Of a stretch of DNA of 5,267 nt, positions 1-5,267 are shown in pieces. Each line of letters starts with the position of its first letter. Positions within the stretch are counted from its first letter, which is position 1. The DNA is from Treponema sp. GTDB taxonomy: Bacteria; Spirochaetota; Spirochaetia; Treponematales; Breznakiellaceae. The notes beneath the pieces are model-generated. The model did not search any database. It had not been told where the DNA came from and saw nothing but the letters and a program-made list of their open reading frames with translations. Location: contig JAISRD010000031.1 of the NCBI GenBank assembly GCA_031273835.1, positions 1-5,267 of the forward strand, given 5' to 3'. Both the position numbers and the translations under genes were made by a program.

Positions 1-266
1 ACACCCTGGACGAGGCGGTGGAAATCGCCAACGCTTCCATTTTCGGGCTCTGCGGCTGTATCTTTACCGCGGACATGAAAACCGCCTGGCAGACCGCGGC
101 CCGGCTTGAGTGCGGCGGGGTCATCATCAACGGGGCGAGTTTCTTCCGCAGCTTTGAGATGCCCTTCGGCGGGTACAAGTACTCCGGCATCGGCACCGAG
201 GGGGTCCTGTCCACCTTTGACGAGGTAACCAGAACCAAGACCATCGTACTTAAAAACATCATCTAG
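1..266 (+). CDS. Aldehyde dehydrogenase family protein, C-terminal fragment (5' end outside window)
   Basis: Only the last 87 residues are present; reading starts at base 3 and ends at TAG 264-266. The sequence carries the typical C-terminal signature of the NAD(P)+-dependent aldehyde dehydrogenase superfamily: a GGVIING segment, then MPFGGYKYSGIGTEG, then a final strand TKTIVLKNI. These form the end of the catalytic domain and the oligomerisation strand. The catalytic Cys and general-base Glu lie upstream of the window, so activity cannot be judged. The enzyme would oxidise an aldehyde to the carboxylate in the cytoplasm. The FRSFEMPFGGYKYSGIG stretch reminds me of succinate-semialdehyde or lactaldehyde-type members, but the substrate cannot be fixed from this end. 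It is followed by its own strong terminator and converges on the next gene, so it is functionally separate from the rest of the window. Confidence 0.93.
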   Translation, partial: TLDEAVEIANASIFGLCGCIFTADMKTAWQTAARLECGGVIINGASFFRSFEMPFGGYKYSGIGTEGVLSTFDEVTRTKTIVLKNII

Positions 267-273
267 CCGGAAA

Positions 274-290
274 CAACGCCTGTTGCGTTG
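274..290 (-). terminator. Small hairpin, possible weak terminator for the minus-strand gene
   Basis: CAACGC (274-279) and GCGTTG (285-290) form a perfect 6-bp stem with a 5-base loop. Read on the minus strand it is followed by only TTTCC, so the U-tract is poor. It lies about 100 bases past the stop of the TPR gene. It may help end that transcript together with the larger hairpin at 303-331, which has no U-tract in the minus direction. Confidence 0.3.
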
Positions 291-302
291 GAAAGAACGC
301 TG

Positions 303-334
303 AACCCGTCCGTGTAACGTGCGGACGGGTTTTT
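303..334 (+). terminator. Intrinsic terminator of the aldehyde dehydrogenase transcript
   Basis: AACCCGTCCG (303-312) pairs perfectly with CGGACGGGTT (322-331), giving a 10-bp GC-rich stem with a 9-base loop, followed by T run 330-334. It lies 37 bases after the aldehyde dehydrogenase stop codon. The structure and tail orientation fit a Rho-independent terminator for the plus strand. Confidence 0.88.
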
Positions 335-391
335 GCAAGGTCCTTAAGCAGAAACATCAACTCGGATAAAGAGCGGATACGGGGAAAGGGC

Positions 392-1810
392 CTATTTCTT
401 CGCCGCCGCGGCCATTCTGGCGGCCCTGGCGTCGGCGGCATTCAGGAGGGCGCTGAGTTTAGTTTTATCGATAAGATCAATAAGCCGGGCCTCGGTATAG
501 CGCTTGGCCTCCTCGGAGAAGGCCCCCGGGGTAATGCAAATGCCCTTGCCGGCTTTTACTTCCTTAAGGTGGGAATGAAAATCCCTGACGATGAGTTCCC
601 CCACGGCGCCCTGGCCGCGGATAAAGCGGAACATCACCAGGTCCGACCATTTGGAGGTATCCACCTCGGCGAGGAGATCCGCCCATTCGTTTTTTTGAAC
701 GGCGATATTGGTGATCTTTATTTTTGCCCGCTGATAATAGCCGAGGACTATCTTCCTGCACAGGGCGATAAAATCCGCCTGGGGGGCCATAAGGTAGATC
801 TGCAGGTTTTTGTTTGCGTTGAGTTCCTGGTAGCGTCCGATAAGGGCCCCCACATCCTTGTAGGAGGGGTTCATCGCCTGTATGTCCCGGAGCAGTCCCA
901 GGGCCTTGCCGATTTCCTGCTGTTTGAGGTAGACCGTTGCGAGCCTGTACCGGAGCTCAATGAGGATTTCCGGCTTTATCATTTCGTGTCTCAGGCCGAT
1001 TTCAAAGTCCTCAACGGCCTTCTCAGGCTGATGCTGGTTCATGTTGATCGTGCCGGAAAAAAGACACGCGTTGGGCCCCATAACGGGATCGGTCCTGAGG
1101 CGGGCAAAAATTTTCAAGGCCTGCTCGGTCTGGTTGGCCTCGAAGTAACATTCCGCCAGGGTGTAAAACGACTCCTTATCCTCCGGGGCCAGATCGATGG
1201 CCTTGCGGATAAAATTCAGGGCGTCCTTGTACCTTTTCAGCTTAAAAAGGGAATGTCCCAACCCCCGCAGGGTGGGGGCGTGTTCGGGATCCTTGAGCCT
1301 GGCCTGCTGAAAAAACTGGACCGCCTTGTCGTAATTTTTCCGCTGGAATTCCAGGCTTCCCAGGTTGTAATTTGTCTCAAAATCGTCGGGCTTTATGGCC
1401 TTGGCGGTAACAAAGGACTTGTAGGCTTCATTGGGGTTGTCCATCTTCATCGCCGCCAACCCGCAGCGCTGATTGATAAGAAATTCATCCATGGTGGGAT
1501 AGGTACTTGTCAATTCGGTAAGGGTTTCGTAGGTAGTAAAGGCCAGGTCCCAGGTTTCTTCCTGAAAGTAGATATCCCCGGCCGCCAAAAGGGCCTCCGG
1601 GTCCCGGGGGTTCTGGGCAAGTTTTTTGTTTGCCTCCCTCATGACGGTATCCCGGCCCCTTACCCGTTTGGCCCCGCCGCCTTTCGCACGGCCCATAAAA
1701 GACATAACAATTACCGCGCCTACGCCTAAGAGTATAGCTGCCGCCAGTATGGGAATCATGGTCTTATTATCGGTGAAAACGGGGCCTTTCTTCAATATTG
1801 ACAAATTCAA
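392..1810 (-). CDS. Membrane-anchored TPR protein with degenerate Mrr-like nuclease domain
   Basis: A 472-residue protein if started at TTG 1810. Residues 18-39 form one hydrophobic helix, followed by a basic stretch (R41, K43, K48, R49, R51, R53). The positive-inside rule therefore places the long C-terminal part in the cytoplasm. Residues 68-315 contain about seven TPR-like helical pairs (near 68-101, 110-141, 144-177, 178-209, 212-243, 248-279, 285-315), a typical protein-binding scaffold. Residues about 351-456 resemble the Mrr/restriction-endonuclease-like fold: a strand with D390, a strand at 392-397, then GKGICITPGAF (421-431) and LIDLIDKTKLSALL (443-456), which match the conserved tail of Mrr domains. 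Where Mrr enzymes have QxK, this protein reads RFI (395-397), so cleavage activity is doubtful. The tail (458-472) is Ala/Lys/Arg-rich. The start is uncertain: no Shine-Dalgarno precedes TTG 1810, and ATG 1759 (Met18) would begin directly at the membrane helix. Transcribed divergently from the next gene. Confidence 0.88.
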   Translation of the reverse strand: MNLSILKKGPVFTDNKTMIPILAAAILLGVGAVIVMSFMGRAKGGGAKRVRGRDTVMREANKKLAQNPRDPEALLAAGDIYFQEETWDLAFTTYETLTELTSTYPTMDEFLINQRCGLAAMKMDNPNEAYKSFVTAKAIKPDDFETNYNLGSLEFQRKNYDKAVQFFQQARLKDPEHAPTLRGLGHSLFKLKRYKDALNFIRKAIDLAPEDKESFYTLAECYFEANQTEQALKIFARLRTDPVMGPNACLFSGTINMNQHQPEKAVEDFEIGLRHEMIKPEILIELRYRLATVYLKQQEIGKALGLLRDIQAMNPSYKDVGALIGRYQELNANKNLQIYLMAPQADFIALCRKIVLGYYQRAKIKITNIAVQKNEWADLLAEVDTSKWSDLVMFRFIRGQGAVGELIVRDFHSHLKEVKAGKGICITPGAFSEEAKRYTEARLIDLIDKTKLSALLNAADARAARMAAAAKK

Positions 1811-1827
1811 GGTACACCGACTACAGT
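1798..1827 (+). promoter_or_regulatory. Candidate sigma70-type promoter for the plus-strand cluster
   Basis: A perfect TTGACA (1798-1803) is followed after 18 bases by TACAGT (1822-1827), matching four of six consensus -10 bases. Transcription would begin near 1834, leaving a leader of about 50 bases before ATG 1885. The -35 box lies inside the start of the divergent TPR gene. A competing -10, GATAAT (1851-1856), exists with a weaker -35 (TTAAGA, 1827-1832). This is motif inspection only. Confidence 0.42.
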
Positions 1828-1848
1828 TAAGAGAGATACCAGCGTCAA
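1820..1848 (-). promoter_or_regulatory. Candidate promoter for the TPR gene, overlapping the divergent promoter
   Basis: On the minus strand TTGACG (1843-1848) is followed after 17 bases by TGTAGT (1820-1825), four of six -10 matches. The predicted start of transcription near 1813 is almost on top of TTG 1810. Use of this promoter would therefore favour the internal ATG at 1759 as the real translation start. Its -10 overlaps the plus-strand -10, so the two promoters could exclude each other. Tentative. Confidence 0.33.
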
Positions 1849-1870
1849 CCGATAATAAAATGTTATCTTG

Positions 1871-1875
1871 AGGAG
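1871..1875 (+). promoter_or_regulatory. Shine-Dalgarno of the Hsp70-like gene
   Basis: AGGAG ends 9 bases before ATG 1885. It is strong and well placed, and it fixes the start of the downstream gene. Confidence 0.85.
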
Positions 1876-1884
1876 CAGGTCAAA

Positions 1885-2508
1885 ATGGCAGCTACCATAG
1901 GCATTAAAGTGGCTAATGGGGACTTTTATTCCATTCTGGAAGAAAATACGGCGGTTAAAAAGCGCCTTGTACTCACCACGGTCCACAACAACCAAAAAAG
2001 CGTCCAAATCGACCTGTATAAGAGCGCCCTGAAATCCATGGCTGATGCCTTATACATAGGCAGTCTGGTGGCCGATAATTTATCCGGGCCCAGGGGGGAG
2101 CCTTCCATAGAACTTATCGTTACTTCCACCGCGGAAGGAAAAATTTCCGCCGAATTGGCGGATTTAGCGCATCCCGGTAAGGAAAAGCAGCACTTGAGCC
2201 TCCATCTAAAATCCTTTGACGAGGACAAAAACGACTATGCCGATTTTGAGATGGACGGGGATACCGGGGGCCCTCTCCGGGAGGGGAAAAATGTCTTTGC
2301 CGAACCGGAGCGGAAATCCCGGCTTGTGCTGATCCTTGCGGGGGTCGCCCTTATCCTCGTTCTGGGGGCGGCGCTCTGGTTCTGCCTGCTGCGGGGGGCC
2401 TTGAGGAAGGGGGCGGAAGGACCCCGGGAAACCACGGCGGAGGCCCCCGTATCGGAACGGGACGGGACAGCCCCGGTTTATTGGAAGGCCTTTTATCGCA
2501 GTTCCTAG
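1885..2508 (+). CDS. Membrane-tethered Hsp70 substrate-binding-domain-like protein without ATPase domain
   Basis: A 207-residue protein with a good ribosome site. Residues about 4-108 follow the pattern of the DnaK/Hsp70 substrate-binding beta domain: an ENT near 20-22 (RNT in DnaK), LTTVHNNQKSVQIDLY (30-45, compare the FsTaaDNQtaVeIhV region), IGSLVADNL (58-66, compare LGrFeLtgI), GPRGEPSIEL (68-77, compare aPRGvPqIEV), EGKISAELAD (84-93, compare nGILnVsAkD) and HLSLHL (103-108). The upstream actin-like ATPase domain is entirely absent and the gene starts cleanly, so this is not a truncation inside the window. An acidic linker (112-140) leads to RKSR and a hydrophobic helix at about 147-169, then a 38-residue basic/polar tail. 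There is no signal peptide, so the beta domain is probably cytoplasmic with the tail outside. It likely binds peptides or unfolded segments at the membrane; this is inferred from fold resemblance. It ends 13 bases before the annotated TTG of the lytic transglycosylase, suggesting one operon. Confidence 0.85.
   Translation: MAATIGIKVANGDFYSILEENTAVKKRLVLTTVHNNQKSVQIDLYKSALKSMADALYIGSLVADNLSGPRGEPSIELIVTSTAEGKISAELADLAHPGKEKQHLSLHLKSFDEDKNDYADFEMDGDTGGPLREGKNVFAEPERKSRLVLILAGVALILVLGAALWFCLLRGALRKGAEGPRETTAEAPVSERDGTAPVYWKAFYRSS
2483..2488 (+). promoter_or_regulatory. Candidate Shine-Dalgarno for a non-canonical start of the lytic transglycosylase gene
   Basis: GGAAGG lies inside the end of the Hsp70-like gene. 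It is 33 bases from TTG 2522, too far to serve it, but 6 bases from ATC 2495-2497, which is in frame with the transglycosylase. The frame is open upstream to a TGA at 2402-2404 and contains no ATG, GTG or TTG before 2522. Confidence 0.3.
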
Positions 2509-2521
2509 TTCTCTTCGCCCC

Positions 2522-4816
2522 TTGTCCGCCTTCGTTCTCCTTTTTACCCTTTTTAGTACCGTTTCCTGTAACGCCGCCGGGGGGGTGCTGGATATTTCCC
2601 GCGCGAGGGCGGCGGAACTGCTTAAACAGGGGGATATTTCCTTTATCCTGGCCGCGGAACCCGCGAAGCTCAAGGAGCTTTCCCGGCTCGGTCCCTCGGC
2701 GCCCTTTTACGCCGGAATTTTAGTAGAGGCCGCAGGGGGGGGAGGCGGCAGGGACGGGTTTCTCTTTGAAGCCGCCCTGGACAGCCCCTCGGCCAGGGTA
2801 CGCAAAGAAGCGGCCCATAAGCTTATTGTCCAAATCACGGAACGGAAAGACAAAGCCCAGGCGGAACGTATCCTGGGGCGGCTAAAGAAGATAAAAGCCC
2901 CCGACGGGTCCCTTGGCACCCTGAAAGCGGCGGCCCTGTACGTCCTTGGCCGGGGCGGTGAAATTCCGCGGCTGCCGGGGGCCGGCGGCCCTTCCTTCCC
3001 TTCCTGGGACAGGGCCCTCCTGCTGCTGGCGGAACCGGGACGGGATTTTTCCGCCGGGGGAAGGCCCGTAACGGGGGACGCCCTGGAGTCCCTGCGGGAA
3101 TTTTTCTTTTACCCCCCGGAAAAGGGCCCCCTGGGCCGGGATCATCAAGCGGTACTGCGCTGGGCCGGGGAAGAACTGGGGCTGGGGAATTTCACCCTAA
3201 ACGGGGCTGTCGAGGCCCGCCGTATCGGCCTCTCCGCCGGAGGCGGGCCGCCCGCCTTAAACAGGCTGCCCCCGGCGGATGAAGCCGCCCTGGCGGGGCA
3301 TCTGGCCCTTTCCGCCGGGGCCTATTCGGAGGCCCTGGCCCTTTTTGAAACGGCGGTAAAGGCGGACCGGCCGCTTTTTTTCCGGTACACCGGCCTCCTC
3401 GGCGACCTGGGCAGGGCCTATCAGTCCGTACCTTCCCGGCGGGAAACGGGGCTTAAGGTCTTCGCCGAATGGGAAGAGGCCGCCCGGCAAAATCCCCGGA
3501 GTTTGGGGCCGGATCTGAGCGGGGAAGAGGTCAAAAAAATCCGCTACACCCTTCTGTTCTTTTCCGGACGTATCTGCCGTTCCCAGGGAAAAAACTCAAA
3601 GGCCGCGGATTTTTTTGCCCGGGCCCTGGCCTTCGCCCCGGATAAGGAGCAGGAAGACTCCTGTATCTGGTACCTTATCAGCTGTACCCTGAACGATAAG
3701 CCTGAAAACACGGCGGCGCTGATCAAAACCTACGCCCCCCGCTGGAACGACGCCAATACCTTCTCCGACCTGCTGGACAGGCTTTCCTGTTACCTGGCGG
3801 AGAATAACAAATGGGCCGACATACGGGAAGTTCTTTCCCGTATACGGAACGGAAACGACGGGGCCACCATTGCCAAATACGCCTACCTTACGGGGAGGGC
3901 GGTCTCCGAGGGGTACCTTCCGGCGGGGGGAACCGGGGCCGGGGACTACTTCAATATCGCCTATGAAGAAGGGGCCGCTTCGTTCTACTACCGCGCCCTG
4001 AGCGCCTACCGCCTGGGAAAAACGGTAACCCCCCTGAACGGGACCCGGAACGGGAAGGCTTCAAACGGGGATTTGAGGATGGCGGAGATGGAATTCTACG
4101 GGGATTTTTTTGAATACGGCGCGGGCGGATATGCCTATGCTTATCTGCGGGAAGAATTTGAGGAATTTTCCGTCCCGGAACTGCGGGCCCTGGCAAGGGT
4201 CTTTGCCGGAACCGGACGTTACCTGGAATCGATCAGAATTACCGGCGTCATGATGCGGAAGGAAGCCTATACAATAGAACGAGCCGATCTGGAACTCTAC
4301 TATCCCAGGGCCTTTACCGAACTTATCGAAACCAACGCCCGGAACAACGAAGTAAGGGTACCCGTATTTTTCGGGCTGGTCCGTACGGAAAGCGGCTTTA
4401 CCCCCGATATTGCCTCCCACGCGGGGGCCGTCGGTCTTGCCCAGCTTATGCCCGCCACGGCAAAGGAAGTGGCGGCGTCCATAAAAAGGCGGGGGGGCCC
4501 CGATTTTGCCGCCGACGGGACCATCGACCTCGCCAATCCGGAGATCAACGTATACCTGGGGGCGGCCTACCTCAAAGAGCTTTCAGACAGTATGGGAAGT
4601 TCCATGCTGGCCCTGCTGGCCTATAACGGCGGCCCCGGCCGCATCAGGCGCCTCCGACGGCAGGCCCCCTCCCTGCCTGAGGATATGTTTCTTGAAACCA
4701 TTGATATTACCGAAACGAGAAATTACGGCAAGCGGGTCCTGGCGGCGGCGGCGGCCTACGGTTATCTCTATTATGGTATGTCCATGGAGCAGATTGTTGC
4801 CGATATTTTTAAGTAG
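2522..4816 (+). CDS. Slt70-like lytic murein transglycosylase, probable lipoprotein
   Basis: A 764-residue protein counted from TTG 2522. The C-terminal SLT domain (about 592-755) is complete: catalytic Glu623 in RTESGF, GLAQLMP (638-644), AYNGGPGR (700-707) and ETRNYGKRV (731-739). Such enzymes cleave the MurNAc-GlcNAc bond of peptidoglycan with formation of 1,6-anhydroMurNAc. The N-terminal part is a long alpha-helical region, HEAT-like near 75-145 and TPR-like near 254-385, comparable to the superhelical ring of Slt70 but longer overall (E. coli Slt70 is about 645 residues). The N-terminus is a hydrophobic export signal ending in STVSC (Cys16), a loose lipobox with Thr at -3; a signal-peptidase I cut just after is also possible. 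It should therefore act in the periplasm, perhaps lipid-anchored. The start is doubtful: from TTG 2522 the signal lacks a basic n-region and has no Shine-Dalgarno, while upstream in-frame codons add an Arg (LRP). It lies in an apparent operon with the Hsp70-like gene. Confidence 0.92.
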   Translation: MSAFVLLFTLFSTVSCNAAGGVLDISRARAAELLKQGDISFILAAEPAKLKELSRLGPSAPFYAGILVEAAGGGGGRDGFLFEAALDSPSARVRKEAAHKLIVQITERKDKAQAERILGRLKKIKAPDGSLGTLKAAALYVLGRGGEIPRLPGAGGPSFPSWDRALLLLAEPGRDFSAGGRPVTGDALESLREFFFYPPEKGPLGRDHQAVLRWAGEELGLGNFTLNGAVEARRIGLSAGGGPPALNRLPPADEAALAGHLALSAGAYSEALALFETAVKADRPLFFRYTGLLGDLGRAYQSVPSRRETGLKVFAEWEEAARQNPRSLGPDLSGEEVKKIRYTLLFFSGRICRSQGKNSKAADFFARALAFAPDKEQEDSCIWYLISCTLNDKPENTAALIKTYAPRWNDANTFSDLLDRLSCYLAENNKWADIREVLSRIRNGNDGATIAKYAYLTGRAVSEGYLPAGGTGAGDYFNIAYEEGAASFYYRALSAYRLGKTVTPLNGTRNGKASNGDLRMAEMEFYGDFFEYGAGGYAYAYLREEFEEFSVPELRALARVFAGTGRYLESIRITGVMMRKEAYTIERADLELYYPRAFTELIETNARNNEVRVPVFFGLVRTESGFTPDIASHAGAVGLAQLMPATAKEVAASIKRRGGPDFAADGTIDLANPEINVYLGAAYLKELSDSMGSSMLALLAYNGGPGRIRRLRRQAPSLPEDMFLETIDITETRNYGKRVLAAAAAYGYLYYGMSMEQIVADIFK
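2735..2742 (+). repeat. G8 homopolymer inside the transglycosylase gene
   Basis: Eight consecutive G residues lie within the coding region. Two G7 runs occur in the same gene at 2579-2585 (just after the export signal) and 4491-4497 (in the SLT domain). All are in frame as given. Runs of this length can slip in replication or be miscounted in sequencing. Confidence 0.7.
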
Positions 4817-4818
4817 GG

Positions 4819-4846
4819 CCGAACCTTTGTCTTAAGGCAGGTTCGG
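4819..4846 (+). other. Intercistronic hairpin between the transglycosylase and ftsK-like genes
   Basis: CCGAACCT (4819-4826) pairs perfectly with AGGTTCGG (4839-4846), an 8-bp stem with a 12-base loop containing the palindrome CTTAAG. It starts three bases after the transglycosylase stop. The downstream sequence is GGCTTAAAAATTTG, so it lacks the T-run of a good intrinsic terminator. It may be a weak terminator, an attenuator or an RNA-processing or stability element. Confidence 0.5.
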
Positions 4847-4866
4847 GGCTTAAAAATTTGTACCTG

Positions 4867-4871
4867 AGGGG
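4867..4871 (+). promoter_or_regulatory. Shine-Dalgarno selecting the TTG start of the ftsK-like gene
   Basis: AGGGG (within GAGGGGA) ends 7 bases before TTG 4879. An earlier in-frame TTG at 4858 has no comparable site, so 4879 is the better start. Confidence 0.75.
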
Positions 4872-4878
4872 AATTGTC

Positions 4879-5267
4879 TTGCTGCTAAACTCATTTTTCA
4901 ACAAATTTAACCGGGTTAGACCAGCCGGTGGAATTTTCAGGCTCATTTCCCTTTTGGGGGCCCTCACCCTGGCCCTGACGGGGGTACTGCTGACCCTTTC
5001 CATCGGGGCTTCCCTTTTTGACTGGGACTTTATCAGCCGCGGTCCGGGGAATTTCTTCTCCCGGTCCTACGGTTTTTTGTCCTATATGGTGCCGGCCTAT
5101 CTTTTTTGGGCGGCCTGGATACTGGCAAGCCGGGTTTTTAAGCCGGGGAGGATCTTTACCCTTTCCGCCGTCCTCTTCCCCTTCCTCACCCTGGCCGCGG
5201 GTTTTACCCTGGTCCGGGATTTTGAATTCCTCCAGCGGGACCTCCTTACCCTGCGGGTATTGGGAAG
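4879..5267 (+). CDS. ftsK: FtsK/SpoIIIE-type DNA translocase, N-terminal membrane region (3' end outside window)
   Basis: The first 129 residues are present and the frame stays open to the window end. A short basic N-terminus (K9, R12, R14, R21) precedes three hydrophobic helices at about 22-47, 64-87 and 92-112. The segment between helices 1 and 2 (SLFDWDF, then RGPGNFFSRSYGFLSYMVPAYLF) resembles the N-terminal four-helix domain of FtsK, where an Asn-rich or Gly-rich turn precedes helix 2 and a Pro sits within it. In FtsK this domain anchors the protein at the division septum, while the cytoplasmic motor, which is not in view, pumps chromosomal DNA and triggers dimer resolution. The start is TTG with a good Shine-Dalgarno. 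The gap to the transglycosylase gene is 62 bases with a hairpin, so co-transcription is plausible. Without the Walker motifs the assignment rests on membrane-region resemblance; an unrelated multi-spanning protein is possible. Confidence 0.68.
   Translation, partial: MLLNSFFNKFNRVRPAGGIFRLISLLGALTLALTGVLLTLSIGASLFDWDFISRGPGNFFSRSYGFLSYMVPAYLFWAAWILASRVFKPGRIFTLSAVLFPFLTLAAGFTLVRDFEFLQRDLLTLRVLG

Noticed and set aside
303..334. Fully bidirectional terminator serving both convergent genes
   Set aside because: The stem is symmetrical, but the minus-strand reading is followed by CAGCG, with no U-tract. It is therefore called only for the plus strand.
569..1729. A 386-codon open frame on the plus strand, antisense to the TPR gene
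   Set aside because: It is the mirror of a GC-rich coding frame. Its translation shows no domain pattern, whereas the minus-strand reading has clear TPR periodicity, a membrane helix and an Mrr-like tail.
1885..2330. The Hsp70-like protein as a pseudogene remnant of dnaK
   Set aside because: It has a strong ribosome site, an intact frame, its own membrane helix and an acidic linker not found in DnaK, which points to a purpose-built protein rather than decay.
2206..2673. A 155-codon open frame on the minus strand across the Hsp70-like/transglycosylase junction
   Set aside because: It is Arg/Pro-rich low-complexity translation with no recognisable motif, and it overlaps two well-supported genes on the other strand.
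2481..2723. A hydrophobic 80-codon frame starting at TTG 2481, overlapping the transglycosylase start
   Set aside because: It is Pro/Phe/Arg-rich and lacks a lipobox or domain. The overlapping frame has a proper export signal leading into the SLT protein. It is kept only as a possible partner if the G7 tract changes length.
4506..4835. A 109-codon plus-strand frame over the SLT catalytic motifs
   Set aside because: It is out of frame with the complete set of SLT signature motifs and has a Ser/Pro/Arg-rich shadow composition.
1..5267. CRISPR array, tRNA, insertion sequence or prophage signs
   Set aside because: No spaced direct repeats, cloverleaf-like sequence, transposase motif or terminal inverted repeats were found. 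The window is almost fully filled by coherent chromosomal genes.

Overview
The window looks like spirochaete chromosome, most probably a Treponema-type bacterium. This rests on the protein styles (a TPR protein with an N-terminal anchor, an Slt70-like lytic transglycosylase with a loose lipobox, a short-looped FtsK membrane region), on the frequent use of TTG starts, and on GC-rich coding sequence. No rRNA or other phylogenetic marker is present, so the assignment is an inference.

Layout. Positions 1-266 hold the C-terminal end of an NAD(P)-dependent aldehyde dehydrogenase (+), closed by a clear intrinsic terminator at 303-334. A convergent gene on the minus strand (392-1810) encodes a membrane-anchored protein with about seven TPR units and a C-terminal Mrr/restriction-endonuclease-like domain whose catalytic QxK motif looks lost. 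A short divergent intergenic region (1811-1884) contains overlapping promoter-like elements for both directions. From there three genes run on the plus strand. The first (1885-2508) is a small protein made of an Hsp70/DnaK-type substrate-binding beta domain without any ATPase domain, followed by one transmembrane helix. The second (2522-4816, true start probably further upstream) is a probable lipoprotein lytic transglycosylase with helical repeats and a complete SLT catalytic domain. The third (4879 to beyond the window end) is the N-terminal membrane region of a protein most like the FtsK/SpoIIIE DNA translocase.

How they may work together. The plus-strand cluster joins a peptidoglycan-cleaving enzyme with a septal DNA translocase, so it has a cell-division and envelope flavour. 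The two unusual proteins sit head to head in front of it: a TPR scaffold with a dead-looking nuclease fold, and a peptide-binding Hsp70 fragment tethered to the membrane. Both appear to place their folded domains in the cytoplasm, so they could form a membrane-bound binding or scaffolding pair. That link is inference from gene order only.

No tRNA, rRNA, CRISPR array, insertion sequence or attachment site was seen. The intergenic stretches are all shorter than about 130 bases and are described in the entries.
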